This document shows, piece after piece, positions 18,731-28,337 of a DNA stretch of 64,000 nucleotides (its first letter is position 1; each line of letters begins with the position of its first letter). The notes beneath the pieces are model-generated. The model was not told the origin of the DNA. It did no database searches and saw only the letters and a program-made list of their open reading frames with translations. Location: contig NZ_MORL01000016.1 in the NCBI RefSeq assembly GCF_001870735.1, positions 1 through 64,000 of the forward strand, written 5' to 3'. The position numbers and the translations under genes are program-made. The stretch comes from Arsenicibacter rosenii (GTDB lineage Bacteria > Bacteroidota > Bacteroidia > Cytophagales > Spirosomataceae).

Positions 18731-20116
18731 ATGAAAAAGTTTCTTAAGCTACTACTGGCTGCACTACGCGGCTCAGAAAAAAATTACACGACCGTCAGCA
18801 TCAATAAGGCGATCTTTCTGCTCTCCGTTCCGATGATTCTGGAAATGGTGATGGAATCGCTCTTTGCAGTCGTTGACGTGTTTTTTGTCGCCAAAATCGG
18901 CACCGAAGCCGTGGCCACCGTCGGGCTGACTGAGTCGGTGCTGACGCTGGTCTACTCCATTGCCATTGGTCTCAGTACGGCCGCAACGGCGCTTGTCTCC
19001 CGCCGTGTGGGCGAAGGCGATCACCGGTCGGCAGGCATGGCCGTGGGTCAGGTCATTCTGGTCTCGCTGGCGGCCTCGCTCCTGCTCGGTATTCCGGGAC
19101 TGCTTTGGGGCGACGAAATCCTGCGGCTCATGGGCGGCGACGAACGCCTGATTGCCAACGGCTCTGGCTTCACCCGCATGATATTTGCCAGTTCGCCGGC
19201 CATTATGCTGCTGTATACCCTCAGCGGGGCCTTACGTGGTGCCGGTGAGGCGTCCGTAGCGATGCGGTCGCTCTGGATCGCCAACGGCATCAACATTGTT
19301 CTGTGCCCGATTATGATCTTTGGCTGGGGACCGATTCCCGCCATGGGCGTCATGGGGTCAGCCATCGCCACAACGGCCGGCCGGTCGGTCGGGATGATTT
19401 ACCAGCTCAGTGCGTTTCTCGGCAATAAAAAGACGATTACTGTCTTTGGCAAAGACCTCCGCCCGAACGCAGATATGATCCGGCAGTTGCTGGGGCTGGC
19501 CGCCGGGGGTACAGGGCAATTCCTGATCAGCTCGGCCAGCTGGGTATTCCTGACACGTATCCTGTCGACGTTCGGCAGCGATGTGGTCGCCGGGTATACC
19601 ATTGCGATCCGGATCATCATCTTTACCATTCTGCCGTCGTGGGGTATGGCCAACGCAGCGGCTACGCTGGTGGGCCAGAATCTGGGCGCGAACCAGCCCG
19701 ACCGGGCCGAAGCCTCAGCGTGGCGGGCAGCTTTCTGCAATTTTGTCTTTTTGTTGCTGGTGGGCGTTGGGTTTTACCTTGGTGCAGAACCCATTGTGCG
19801 GTTGTTCAACGATACCCCGGCCGTGGTCGGCGTTGCCGTGCAGTGTCTGCGGATTTTCTGCCTTGGGTATGTATTCTGGGCCTATGGTATGGTGATCAGT
19901 CAGTCTTTCAACGGGGCCGGTGATACCAAAACGCCGACTATCATTAACATTGTCTGCTTCTGGCTGATCGAAATTCCGCTGGCCTATGCGCTGGCCGAAT
20001 GGCTGGATTTCGGGCCGTCGGGCGTGTTCTGGTCGGTAGCCATCAGCGAGTCACTGCTCGCAGTTATTGCCGTGATTATTTTCCGGCAAGGCAAATGGAA
20101 ACTGGTTCAGGTCTAA
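18731..20116 (+). CDS. MATE family efflux transporter
   Basis: An inner-membrane Na+- or H+-coupled multidrug/metabolite exporter of 461 residues with twelve predicted helices in two homologous halves. Family features are SVPMILEMVMESLFAVVDVF in the first helix, ALVSRRVGEGD after helix 2, the repeated GQFLISSASWVFL in the second half and FNGAGDTKTP near the C-terminus. It is preceded by a long structured leader and followed by a perfect 15-bp hairpin. The substrate cannot be told from sequence. Confidence 0.93.
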   Translation: MKKFLKLLLAALRGSEKNYTTVSINKAIFLLSVPMILEMVMESLFAVVDVFFVAKIGTEAVATVGLTESVLTLVYSIAIGLSTAATALVSRRVGEGDHRSAGMAVGQVILVSLAASLLLGIPGLLWGDEILRLMGGDERLIANGSGFTRMIFASSPAIMLLYTLSGALRGAGEASVAMRSLWIANGINIVLCPIMIFGWGPIPAMGVMGSAIATTAGRSVGMIYQLSAFLGNKKTITVFGKDLRPNADMIRQLLGLAAGGTGQFLISSASWVFLTRILSTFGSDVVAGYTIAIRIIIFTILPSWGMANAAATLVGQNLGANQPDRAEASAWRAAFCNFVFLLLVGVGFYLGAEPIVRLFNDTPAVVGVAVQCLRIFCLGYVFWAYGMVISQSFNGAGDTKTPTIINIVCFWLIEIPLAYALAEWLDFGPSGVFWSVAISESLLAVIAVIIFRQGKWKLVQV

Positions 20117-20141
20117 CAATACGTCCCTAACGATGTTATCA

Positions 20142-20181
20142 GTATCTACGAAACAGTCATCACAGGCTGTTTCGTAGATAC
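20142..20181 (+). terminator. Perfect 15-bp hairpin between MATE and the Nif3-like gene
   Basis: Arms GTATCTACGAAACAG (20142-20156) and its complement (20167-20181) enclose a 10-nt loop. The hairpin ends 3 nt before the next ATG (20185) and lacks a T tract. It may end or stabilise the MATE transcript, and on a read-through mRNA it would hide the next ribosome landing site. Confidence 0.6.
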
Positions 20182-20184
20182 AAC

Positions 20185-20901
20185 ATGTCTGCACCTACGC
20201 TAAACCGCTTACTTCAGCATCTCGACGAACTGATGCACACCGACCGCTACGATTCAGATGAAGCCGGCGGCCTTTATGCCGGCATGTCATCCGGACATCC
20301 GGTCACCCGTCTGGGTGTGGCCCTCGACCCGTGGCCGGGCTTACCGGGTTGGGTCAGGCAGCATCAGATAGAAGCCCTCTGGCTGCACCGCCCCTGGAAA
20401 CTCCCTCCCAATGCCCTGCCGGTTCCGGTCTTGTACCACCACCTCCCGTTTGATGAGCAGCTAACCATGGGATACAATATCCATCTGGCGGATCAGCTAC
20501 AGCTGACAGGCCTGGAAGAATTTGGCTATAAACAATCGGTAAACGGGCTGCACCGCCCCATAGGTATGATCGGTAATGTGATAACCCGCCCCCCAGAATA
20601 TTGGGTGAAAGAACTCGAAGGTATCTTCTGCGGCCTGGATGTATCGGCTATACGGCCGACCGGACCAATCCGGCGGGTTGCTGTTGTCGGTGCCATGTCG
20701 GAGGCTTTACTGGAAGAAGCAGAGCATCGCGGAGTCGACCTGTACACTACCGGGCAGTATCGTTCTGCTGCCGTCAGGCAAGAGCCCGCCGTATCGGTTA
20801 TTGCAGTTGGCCATGAACGCTGTGAACGGCAGGGAATAAACACACTGGCCAATCTGTTAACAGCCACTCTGCCCGATACAGCCATTATTTTTCATTTATA
20901 A
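20185..20901 (+). CDS. Nif3-like dinuclear metal center protein
   Basis: A 238-residue member of the NIF3/DUF34 family, hexameric dinuclear metal proteins of debated function (GTP cyclohydrolase I type 2-like). Seen are GVALDPWPGL, a metal-site region VLYHHLPFDEQLTMGYNIHL in place of the usual HHP motif, and the C-terminal VDLYTTGQYRSAAV and VIAVGHERCE segments that correspond to the GD.k.H and D.GH..sE motifs. Some ligands differ from the canonical form (DPW in place of DxT), so metal binding may be altered. Confidence 0.75.
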   Translation: MSAPTLNRLLQHLDELMHTDRYDSDEAGGLYAGMSSGHPVTRLGVALDPWPGLPGWVRQHQIEALWLHRPWKLPPNALPVPVLYHHLPFDEQLTMGYNIHLADQLQLTGLEEFGYKQSVNGLHRPIGMIGNVITRPPEYWVKELEGIFCGLDVSAIRPTGPIRRVAVVGAMSEALLEEAEHRGVDLYTTGQYRSAAVRQEPAVSVIAVGHERCERQGINTLANLLTATLPDTAIIFHL

Positions 20902-21144
20902 TCAGTATCATAGTACGACTGCAATATTCTTATAAAAACTTGACTTTACCTTATATCCTTCGGCAAATTAAGGTTTTTTCAAAATTTTCAATGAAATTGC
21001 TCAACCATTAGCAAACACTTCGATCAGCATCCGCCTTAATTGAAAATTATGTAGTAATTGTAAACATTTTTTACCCTTCGGGTACAAGTTGTTTATGTGG
21101 TCATTCACTCTTTCGTTTGCCGGATAACCGGTCATGAATCCAAC

Positions 21145-24100
21145 ATGAAAGAATACATCCGTCCGATTAATCGTTTGCTGGTTGCCAACCGGGGCGAAAT
21201 CGCGATCCGCATCATGCGGGCCGCGACAGAATTAGGCATTACAACTGTTGCCGTTTACACGTACGAAGACCGCTACTCGCTTCACCGCTACAAAGCCGAT
21301 GAAGCTTACCAGATCGGCCGCGATGACGAAACGCTCAAGCCTTACCTCGATATTGAAAGTATCATTGCGCTGGCCAAACATAAACGGATCGACGCCATTC
21401 ACCCTGGCTATGGCTTCTTATCTGAAAACGTAACGCTGGCCCGCCGGTGCCGCGAAGAGGGAATTATTTTCGTAGGGCCGTCTCCGGAAGCCATGGATGC
21501 CCTGGGCGACAAGGTCCGCGCGAAGAACCTCGCAACCAAGGCCAATGTACCGATGATTCCGGATACCCGGCTGGATCTGTCAGATTTCAGTGTAGCCCAG
21601 TCAGAAGTAGAGCGGATCGGCTTTCCGGTGATGATTAAGGCGGCAGCCGGTGGCGGTGGCCGGGGAATGCGGGTGGTCCGGAATCCGGATGATTTCGAGC
21701 GGTCGTACAATGAAGCCCGGAACGAAGCGAAAAACGCGTTCGGCGACGACACGATCTTCCTCGAAAAATTCATCGAAGACCCGAAACACATTGAGGTACA
21801 GCTCCTGGGCGACCAGCATGGCAACCTGATTCACCTCTACGAGCGTGATTGTTCGGTACAGCGTCGCTTCCAGAAAGTAGTTGAAGTAGCGCCATCCTTC
21901 GGCCTTCGGCAGGATACTAAGAATAAGCTGTATGAATATGCCCTGAAGATCGGGAAGCAAGCCGGCTATTACAACGCCGGTACCGTTGAGTTCCTGGTCG
22001 ACCGGCACGAAAATATCTACTTCATCGAAGTAAACCCACGGATTCAGGTTGAGCACACGATTACGGAAGAAGTCACGGGCATCGATCTGGTCAGAACGCA
22101 GATTCTGGTGGCGATGGGGTATAAACTGTCGGACAACGGCATTTATATCAACCACCAGGACGAGGTACCGCTCAACGGCTACGCCATTCAGTGCCGGATT
22201 ACGACCGAAGACCCGGGCAACGGCTTCAAACCGGATTTCGGCACGATTACAGCCTACCGGAACGCGGCCGGTTTCGGCATCCGTCTTGACGAAGGCAGCA
22301 GCTACGCCGGTATGCGGATTTCGCCGTACTTCGACTCGATGATCGTGAAGGTTTCCGCCCGCGGACGGACGCTGAAAGGCGCTACCCAGCGGCTGACCCG
22401 CGCCCTGATCGAATTCCGGATCCGCGGTGTAAAAACCAACATTTCGTTCCTGCTGAACGTGATCAGCCACCCGATTTTCCAGCGCGGTGAAGCACGGGTT
22501 TCGTTCATCGAGAATCATCCTGAGCTGTTTAATCTCCGGAAAACCAACGACCGGTCAACACGCGCCCTGCGTTACCTGGCCGAGGTGATTGTTAACGGCA
22601 ATCCGGAAGTGAAATTTAAGGATCCGACAAAGGTTTTCCGTCAGCCGGTAGTCCCTGCCTTCGACCCGTATGCTGCGTATCCGAAAGGCAGTAAAGACCT
22701 GCTCCGTGACATGGGGCCGGAGAAATTTACGCAGTGGGTTCGTGATCAGAAGCAGGTACTTTATACCGATACCACCTTCCGCGATGGCCACCAGTCGCTG
22801 CTCGCCACCCGCGTCCGGACGAAGGACATGCTGGCAGTAGCCGAAGGGTTTGCCAAAAGCCATCCGGAGCTGTTCTCGATGGAAGTCTGGGGCGGTGCTA
22901 CCTTCGATGTAACGATGCGCTTCCTGCACGAGAACCCGTGGAAACGCCTGCAGGCCTTCCGTGAAGCCATGCCGAACATGTTGCTGCAAATGCTGTTCCG
23001 TGGCTCCAATGCGGTTGGCTACTCAGCCTATCCCGACAACCTGATCGAAGAATTTGTGGAAAAATCGTGGGAAAACGGCATCGACGTCTTCCGGATTTTT
23101 GACTCCCTGAACTGGGTGGAAGCGATGAAGGTCAGTATCCGTGCCGTGCGCGAGCGGACGACCGGTATTGCCGAAGCCGCCATCTGTTACACCGGCGACA
23201 TCCTCGACCCGAATCAGCATAAATACACGCTTCAGTACTACCTCGATATGGCGCGTCAGCTCGAAGACGAAGGCGCACACATGCTGGCCATCAAAGACAT
23301 GGCCGGTCTGCTGAAGCCGTTAGCTGCGGAGAAACTTGTAACGGAACTGAAGAAAGCGGTTAACATCCCGATTCACCTGCACACCCACGATACGGCGGGT
23401 ATTCAGGCGGCAACGTACCTGAAAGCCATCGACGCAGGTGTCGACATCGTTGACTGCGCGCTGGGTGCTCTATCCGGACTGACCTCACAGCCGAACTTCA
23501 ACTCGGTTGTGGCGATGATGAAAGGTCATGAACGCGAATGCCCGGTTGATCAGCACTCATTGAATGCTTACTCAAACTACTGGGAAGATGTCCGCGAATG
23601 GTACTATCCGTTTGAGTCGGGCATGAAAGCCAGCAGCGCCGAGGTATACGAAAACGAGATTCCGGGCGGTCAGTACTCCAACCTGAAACCACAGGCTATT
23701 GCCCTCGGTCTGGGCGACAAGTTCGAAACCCTGAAGAAAAATTACTCGGTGGCCAACCAGTTGTTCGGCGACATTGTAAAGGTTACGCCATCGTCGAAAG
23801 TAGTCGGCGATATGGCCCTCTTCATGACCTCGAACAACCTGACGGCGCAGGATGTGCTTAGCCGCGGCGAATCGCTGTCGTTCCCTGAGTCGGTAAAAGA
23901 ACTGATGAAAGGCATTCTGGGGCAGCCATACGGCGGTTTCCCGAAAGAAGTGCAGGACGTAGTGCTGAAAGGTGACGAGCCGCTGACCGGACGCCCGAAC
24001 GAACACCTGGCACCGATCAACTTTGACGAAGACTTCGCGAAGTTCCAGGCCAAATACCCGAACAATGAAGGCTTCCTCGACTACCTGTCATTCCAGATGT

Positions 24101-24594
24101 ACCCGAAAGTGTACGACGAATACTACAAAGCCCGCGAACAGTACGGCGAAGTGAGTATTATTCCGACACCGGCGTTCCTGTACGGTCTGAAAGAAAACGA
24201 GGAGATCATGATCCCGATTGATGAAGGCAAGAATATTCTGGTTCGCTTGCTGTTCATGTCCGAGGCCGACGATCAGGGAATGCGAACGATTACGTTTGAG
24301 CTGAACGGACAAAGCCGTCAGGTAAAAGTCCGTGATAAGTCGCAGAAGGTTGACCGCCCGCAAAACCAGAAAGTCAGCAAGGACGGCGACGTCGGGACAC
24401 CGCTGCAGGGTCGTCTGTCGAAAATCATGGTGAAAGCCGGCGATGTGGTGAAGAAAAACCAGCCGCTGTTTGTGATCGAAGCCATGAAGATGGAAAGCAT
24501 CGTGGCCGCCCCGCGCGAGGGCACCGTCAAGCAGGTTATTCTCCGCGAAGGCGTCGTTGTCGAGCAGGATGACTGGGTAGTGGAACTTGTCTGA
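21145..24594 (+). CDS. pyc: Pyruvate carboxylase
   Basis: A biotin enzyme that carboxylates pyruvate to oxaloacetate for anaplerosis. The start at 21145 (MKEYIRPINRLLVANRGEIA) is preferred over an in-frame start at 21097. The single 1149-residue chain has a biotin carboxylase domain (about 1-460, with the ATP loop KAAAGGGGRGMR), a carboxyltransferase domain beginning YTDTTFRDGHQSLLATR (about 540-830) and a C-terminal biotinyl domain with the attachment motif EAMKMES (around residue 1112). This full fused form matches the family. A small toxin-antitoxin pair begins 39 bp downstream. Confidence 0.97.
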   Translation: MKEYIRPINRLLVANRGEIAIRIMRAATELGITTVAVYTYEDRYSLHRYKADEAYQIGRDDETLKPYLDIESIIALAKHKRIDAIHPGYGFLSENVTLARRCREEGIIFVGPSPEAMDALGDKVRAKNLATKANVPMIPDTRLDLSDFSVAQSEVERIGFPVMIKAAAGGGGRGMRVVRNPDDFERSYNEARNEAKNAFGDDTIFLEKFIEDPKHIEVQLLGDQHGNLIHLYERDCSVQRRFQKVVEVAPSFGLRQDTKNKLYEYALKIGKQAGYYNAGTVEFLVDRHENIYFIEVNPRIQVEHTITEEVTGIDLVRTQILVAMGYKLSDNGIYINHQDEVPLNGYAIQCRITTEDPGNGFKPDFGTITAYRNAAGFGIRLDEGSSYAGMRISPYFDSMIVKVSARGRTLKGATQRLTRALIEFRIRGVKTNISFLLNVISHPIFQRGEARVSFIENHPELFNLRKTNDRSTRALRYLAEVIVNGNPEVKFKDPTKVFRQPVVPAFDPYAAYPKGSKDLLRDMGPEKFTQWVRDQKQVLYTDTTFRDGHQSLLATRVRTKDMLAVAEGFAKSHPELFSMEVWGGATFDVTMRFLHENPWKRLQAFREAMPNMLLQMLFRGSNAVGYSAYPDNLIEEFVEKSWENGIDVFRIFDSLNWVEAMKVSIRAVRERTTGIAEAAICYTGDILDPNQHKYTLQYYLDMARQLEDEGAHMLAIKDMAGLLKPLAAEKLVTELKKAVNIPIHLHTHDTAGIQAATYLKAIDAGVDIVDCALGALSGLTSQPNFNSVVAMMKGHERECPVDQHSLNAYSNYWEDVREWYYPFESGMKASSAEVYENEIPGGQYSNLKPQAIALGLGDKFETLKKNYSVANQLFGDIVKVTPSSKVVGDMALFMTSNNLTAQDVLSRGESLSFPESVKELMKGILGQPYGGFPKEVQDVVLKGDEPLTGRPNEHLAPINFDEDFAKFQAKYPNNEGFLDYLSFQMYPKVYDEYYKAREQYGEVSIIPTPAFLYGLKENEEIMIPIDEGKNILVRLLFMSEADDQGMRTITFELNGQSRQVKVRDKSQKVDRPQNQKVSKDGDVGTPLQGRLSKIMVKAGDVVKKNQPLFVIEAMKMESIVAAPREGTVKQVILREGVVVEQDDWVVELV

Positions 24595-24633
24595 CAGCAG
24601 AAATGGTTTTAAACCGACAGACAACATCAGATT

Positions 24634-24840
24634 ATGCGACTTGTTCTTGATAATGTGGCTCCTCAGTATATCGGCGTTCTACGCGAACTGGCAACTGCAC
24701 TTCAGTTTACCATCAGCGAGGCTGATGTAAACGACAGGCGTGCAGAGATTGATCGCCGTATTGAACGATTAGAGGCCGGGAAAACAACTGTGGTTACACC
24801 TGACTGGGAAACCATTCAGCAGGAGAACGGATTGAGCTGA
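24634..24840 (+). CDS. Putative antitoxin paired with a YoeB-like toxin
   Basis: A 68-residue protein that I recognise only from context. It is rich in charged residues, has a helical middle (DVNDRRAEIDRRIERLEAG) and ends with VTPDWETIQQENGLS, an acidic tail like those antitoxins use to wrap the toxin. Its stop codon overlaps the toxin start by 1 nt, as in many antitoxin-toxin pairs. It does not show the Phd/YefM N-terminal DNA-binding signature normally paired with YoeB. Confidence 0.65.
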   Translation: MRLVLDNVAPQYIGVLRELATALQFTISEADVNDRRAEIDRRIERLEAGKTTVVTPDWETIQQENGLS

Positions 24841-25097
24841 TGAGATTTATCCGGTTTGATCCTGATGGCTGGGATGAATTTACCGGCTGGAACAATCGTG
24901 ACCGTAAGGTTTGGTTGCGTATTGTGGAGCTTCTGAATGAGGTACAACGTAATCCCTTTAGTGGTAAAGGAAAGCCCGAGCCATTGAAGCATCAATATAA
25001 GGGGTATTGGTCTCGCCGGATAACGGATGAGCACCGGCTTATTTATAAAGTTACTGACGAGGACATTACTGTTATTTCCTGCGTTGGTCATTATTGA
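24840..25097 (+). CDS. yoeB: Txe/YoeB-type mRNA interferase toxin
   Basis: An 85-residue RelE-superfamily endoribonuclease that cleaves mRNA on the ribosome when free of its antitoxin. The family pattern is clear: PFSGKGKPEPLKHQYKGYWS, then RRITDEHRLIYKV and the C-terminal CVGHY. The conserved Glu of PEPLK, the Arg of SRRIT and the last His-Tyr pair correspond to the YoeB active-site residues, so it appears intact. It overlaps the upstream small gene by one base. A GC-rich terminator follows. Confidence 0.9.
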   Translation: MRFIRFDPDGWDEFTGWNNRDRKVWLRIVELLNEVQRNPFSGKGKPEPLKHQYKGYWSRRITDEHRLIYKVTDEDITVISCVGHY

Positions 25098-25150
25098 CAG
25101 AACACTTCGTGGACTTATTAAAATATCAGTCACGATTTTATACCTTCTGA

Positions 25151-25178
25151 GGGGCAGCCGGACCGGCTGTCCCTTTTT
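25151..25178 (+). terminator. Intrinsic terminator after the YoeB operon
   Basis: The sequence GGGGCAGCCGGACCGGCTGT, followed by CCC and a T6 run, folds into a stable GC-rich hairpin (one G:U pair), a classic rho-independent terminator. Confidence 0.85.
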
Positions 25179-25262
25179 TATTTTACAGCCCCAAAAATTA
25201 TTGTCATTTCGCTGAAAATAAGCGACTATTACGCTGTTAATCAAACCGGAAACCTCTGCAAC

Positions 25263-25649
25263 ATGGAAAACCAACAATTGCCTCCTCCACTACCACCGGC
25301 TCAACCGCTCAGTCCGCAGGACGAACGTACCTGGGCCATGCTGGCTCACCTGCTGGCCCTGACCGGTCTTATGATTCCTTTTGGCAGTATCATAGCCCCG
25401 CTTGTGGTTTGGCAGGTCTACAAAGACAGGTCAGCCTATGTTACTTACCATGCTAAAGAATCGTTGAACTTTCACATTACGATCGCCCTTGCCGTGGTCG
25501 CCTGTATTATCCTGATGATTATTCTGGTCGGTCTTTTTCTGATCTGGGTGGTAGGTGTGGCCGCGCTGGTGCTTACCGTTGTTGCCGGTATAAAAGCCAA
25601 CAACGGCGAGTATTACCGATACCCGCTTACGATACGGTTTATCAGCTGA
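25263..25649 (+). CDS. DUF4870 family membrane protein
   Basis: A 128-residue small membrane protein. A Pro-rich N-terminus (LPPPLPPAQPLSPQDERTWA) leads into the conserved MLAHLLALTGLMIPFGSIIA segment. WQVYKDRSAYVTYHAKESLNF is a hallmark of the DUF4870/Tic20-like family. Two further hydrophobic helices follow (about 70-105). Function is unknown. The gene stands alone, ending convergently with the copper genes over a pair of nested inverted repeats. Confidence 0.85.
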   Translation: MENQQLPPPLPPAQPLSPQDERTWAMLAHLLALTGLMIPFGSIIAPLVVWQVYKDRSAYVTYHAKESLNFHITIALAVVACIILMIILVGLFLIWVVGVAALVLTVVAGIKANNGEYYRYPLTIRFIS

Positions 25650-25657
25650 TGTAGCGC

Positions 25658-25762
25658 GGAATGATAGTCCGCGTAAAAAAAATAATGGCACCACTGAATC
25701 CAGTGATCTGCTTCAGTGGTGCCACCACGATACATACATGACAACAACCGGACTATCATTCC
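25658..25762. repeat. Nested inverted repeats between convergent genes
   Basis: An outer pair of 14-bp arms, GGAATGATAGTCCG (25658-25671) and its complement (25749-25762), encloses an inner 12-bp pair, GGCACCACTGAA (25687-25698) and its complement (25712-25723). An A8 run (25674-25681) lies between. It may act as a bidirectional terminator, or be a short non-autonomous dispersed element. Confidence 0.65.
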
Positions 25763-25770
25763 GGTTTACA

Positions 25771-25980
25771 TCAGATTTTTTCTCCCTTATAACCGGCTCC
25801 GGCAAGGGCTTCCTGTATGGCTTCGGGCGTAGCGCCATCGGCTTCAACGGTAAGCACCCGCTGCGGACTGGTTAAATCGACTGACCATTTTGCAACGCCT
25901 TCGAGCGCATCCAGTCCCGGGGTTACTTTCGCGACGCAGGCGCCACATTTGATATTGGTTTTGAACGTTAGTGTTTCCAT
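25771..25980 (-). CDS. copZ: Heavy-metal-associated domain protein (CopZ-like copper chaperone)
   Basis: A 69-residue single HMA domain that carries Cu(I) to the exporter. The metal site is KCGACVAKV, a CxxC at residues 12-15. The rest follows the ferredoxin-like HMA pattern with KWSVDLTSPQRVLTVEADGA and AGYKGEKI. The usual Met-Thr before the first Cys is replaced by Ile-Lys. The gene lies 4 bp after the copA stop on the same strand, so the two are surely cotranscribed. Confidence 0.88.
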   Translation of the reverse strand: METLTFKTNIKCGACVAKVTPGLDALEGVAKWSVDLTSPQRVLTVEADGATPEAIQEALAGAGYKGEKI

Positions 25981-25984
25981 TATT

Positions 25985-28237
25985 TTATAGTTTAATGAAC
26001 CGTAATCGTAAGCTGTTGGTCACGACCGATACCGAGCTGAGAGCCATCGCTGCCCCCGCAATCATCGGGCTTAGCAGAAACCCGAATGACGGATACAACG
26101 CTCCGGCCGCAATCGGGATACCAATCAGGTTGTAAATAAATGCCCAGAATAAATTCTGCCGGATGGTCTGCACAGTCCGGCGGGACAACCGCAGCGCTTT
26201 CGCCACCAGCAACAGATCAGAACTGATCAGGGTCATGTGGGCCACGTCCATCGCAATGTCTGAACCTTTGCCCATCGCCATGCTCACGTTTGCCCGCGCC
26301 AGCGCCTGCGAGTCGTTGATACCGTCGCCGACCATGGCCACTACCCTGCCTTCGCGTTGCAGCTGCACTACCAGTTGTTCCTTATCGTCGGGTAACACAC
26401 CGGCCCGGACGTGTGTTATGCCCACCTGTCCGGCAACTGCCTTTGCCGTCTGCTCATTATCGCCGGTCAGCATCCAGACCTCGATGCCTTGTTGCTGCAA
26501 TTCGTCAATCGCCGCTTTTGCCGTTGGTTTTACCGGATCGGTAATGCCCAGAACCGCCAGTACCTGCGTTGAATCCGCAAAAAAGACGACGGTCTTCGCC
26601 AACTGCCGTAACAACGCGGCTTGTTGCGATAGTTGATCCGGCAGCGAAATGTGCTCTTCGTCCATCAGCCGCTGATTTCCGACCCGGTACGTTTTATCAC
26701 CGGCAATACCTTTTGCCCCCCGGCCCGTCAGGCTCTCAAAACCCGACAGAGCGGCATCCGGAACAGTCAGCGCCTCCACAACGGCGGCGGCCAGCGGGTG
26801 TTCTGACCGGCTTTCCAGGGCACGGAGTACACCGGAAACCGTCGATACCTCTACGCCATCCGCCCAGTACCAATCGGTCACTGTTGGTTTGCCAACCGTA
26901 ATCGTACCCGTTTTATCGAGCACGACCGTATCTACCTTGTGCCCGAGCTCCAGGCTTTCGGCATCTTTGATCAGGATGTTAAGGTCTGCCCCCTTGCCGA
27001 TACCGACCATAACCGCCGTGGGCGTTGCCAGACCCAATGCACAGGGACAGGCAATGACCAGCACCGTCACCATCGACATCAGCGCCTGCGGCAGCGCCTG
27101 TTGACCACCAAAGACCAGCCAGGCAATGCCGGTCAGCACGGCAATGCCTATTACTACCGGCACAAAGATACCGGCGATTTTATCGACCAGTTGCTGCACA
27201 GGGGCCTTACTTCCCTGCGCTTCCTGTACCCGGCGGATGATCTGCGCCAGAATAGTTTTGCCGCCAACTTGTTCAGCCACAAACAGAAAACTGCCTTTCT
27301 GATTCAGCGTACCGGCAAATACCGGACTGCCTGCCGTTTTTTCGACCGGCACGGGTTCGCCGGAAATCAGGCTTTCATCGACAAATGACTGTCCGGACTG
27401 CACGCGGCCATCGACCGCAATCTGCTCGCCGGGCCGCACCTGCACCACCATACCCGCCTGCACCTGTGCCAGCGGAATGGTCTGCTCCTGCCCGTCGGCC
27501 ATGATCCGCACGGTCTTTGGCTGAAGGCCCATCAGCTTTTTCAGGGACGCTGTCGTATTCGCCTTTGCCCGTTCTTCGAGCCATTTCCCCAGCAGGATAA
27601 AGGCAATAACCACCGTCGCCGACTCAAAATAAACGTGCGGATGGCCCGCCTGCCCGAACGTATGCCAGGCTTCCGGAAAAAGCGTGTTGAAAGCACTGTA
27701 GAGATAGGCAATACCGGTCGAAAGCGCCACCAGCGTATCCATGTTGGCCTTGCCGTGGCGCGCCTGCTTCCAGGCGTTCACAAAAAACGGCCAGCCAAAA
27801 CCGAATACCACAGGCGTACTGAGCACCAGCATGATGTAGTTGGCATACGGCAGATCCATCAGAAACATGCCCAGAATCACGACAGGAACCGACAAAACAG
27901 CGGCGCCGGTCAGGCGTCGGGTAAGCGACTGATAATGCTGCTGACGGGCGGCTTCGGCTTGCCGGCGGCTTTCTTCCTCATCGTCTTCAATCACGAGGTC
28001 ATAGCCCGCCTGCTGAACGGCCTGTTGGAGGGAGGGCAGATCCGTAGCCGCCGGATCATAGTCGACGGCTACGGTCTGTGTAGCAAAATTGACCGAGGCA
28101 TCGAACACCCCGGGCGTATATTTTAAGGTACTTTCTACGCTGACGGCACAGGCCGCACAACTCATTTCGAGCACGGGCAGCGTTTTCCGTATATGTTGCT
28201 GAGGCCCGCGAACGGGACCCTTTGTGATGGTTGCCAT
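25985..28237 (-). CDS. copA: Copper-translocating P-type ATPase
   Basis: A P1B-type ATPase that exports Cu(I) from the cytoplasm. The start at 28237 (MATITKGP) gives 750 residues; an in-frame ATG at 28297 is possible but would precede a non-conserved tail. An N-terminal HMA domain carries SCAAC. Eight membrane helices, a SGEPVPV actuator loop, the CPC ion-binding motif ([13 protein letters not shown]), the phosphorylation site DKTGT and the GDGINDS hinge are all present. The last helices have YN and M-SS residues typical of Cu(I) pumps. copZ follows by 4 bp. Confidence 0.95.
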   Translation of the reverse strand: MATITKGPVRGPQQHIRKTLPVLEMSCAACAVSVESTLKYTPGVFDASVNFATQTVAVDYDPAATDLPSLQQAVQQAGYDLVIEDDEEESRRQAEAARQQHYQSLTRRLTGAAVLSVPVVILGMFLMDLPYANYIMLVLSTPVVFGFGWPFFVNAWKQARHGKANMDTLVALSTGIAYLYSAFNTLFPEAWHTFGQAGHPHVYFESATVVIAFILLGKWLEERAKANTTASLKKLMGLQPKTVRIMADGQEQTIPLAQVQAGMVVQVRPGEQIAVDGRVQSGQSFVDESLISGEPVPVEKTAGSPVFAGTLNQKGSFLFVAEQVGGKTILAQIIRRVQEAQGSKAPVQQLVDKIAGIFVPVVIGIAVLTGIAWLVFGGQQALPQALMSMVTVLVIACPCALGLATPTAVMVGIGKGADLNILIKDAESLELGHKVDTVVLDKTGTITVGKPTVTDWYWADGVEVSTVSGVLRALESRSEHPLAAAVVEALTVPDAALSGFESLTGRGAKGIAGDKTYRVGNQRLMDEEHISLPDQLSQQAALLRQLAKTVVFFADSTQVLAVLGITDPVKPTAKAAIDELQQQGIEVWMLTGDNEQTAKAVAGQVGITHVRAGVLPDDKEQLVVQLQREGRVVAMVGDGINDSQALARANVSMAMGKGSDIAMDVAHMTLISSDLLLVAKALRLSRRTVQTIRQNLFWAFIYNLIGIPIAAGALYPSFGFLLSPMIAGAAMALSSVSVVTNSLRLRFIKL

Positions 28238-28277
28238 GTCTGGAAGCAATAGGGAACTATGCTTTTTACTAACATGA

Positions 28278-28285
28278 CAAAGGTA
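28278..28285 (-). promoter_or_regulatory. -7 box upstream of copA
   Basis: On the minus strand TACCTTTG matches the TAnnTTTG consensus and lies about 40 bp before the copA start. The direct repeat TGTACAGGATT occurs twice just upstream (28308-28318 and 28328-28338) and could be a regulator site. Confidence 0.5.
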
Positions 28286-28337
28286 AGGCCGGTTCACCCT
28301 GCCTTTTGTACAGGATTCGGTACCGGATGTACAGGAT

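Noticed and set aside
18538-18747. 69-codon frame across the MATE leader
   Set aside because: It overlaps the start of the MATE gene, has no recognisable domain and runs through the hairpins. A leader peptide is possible but not supported.
21601-22518. 305-codon minus-strand frame opposite pyruvate carboxylase
   Set aside because: No signature is seen, and the opposite strand carries the invariant biotin carboxylase motifs.
24634-25649. Toxin genes near pyc considered as part of a prophage or integrative element
   Set aside because: No integrase, phage structural gene, attachment repeat or tRNA was seen nearby. A stand-alone chromosomal module is the simpler reading.
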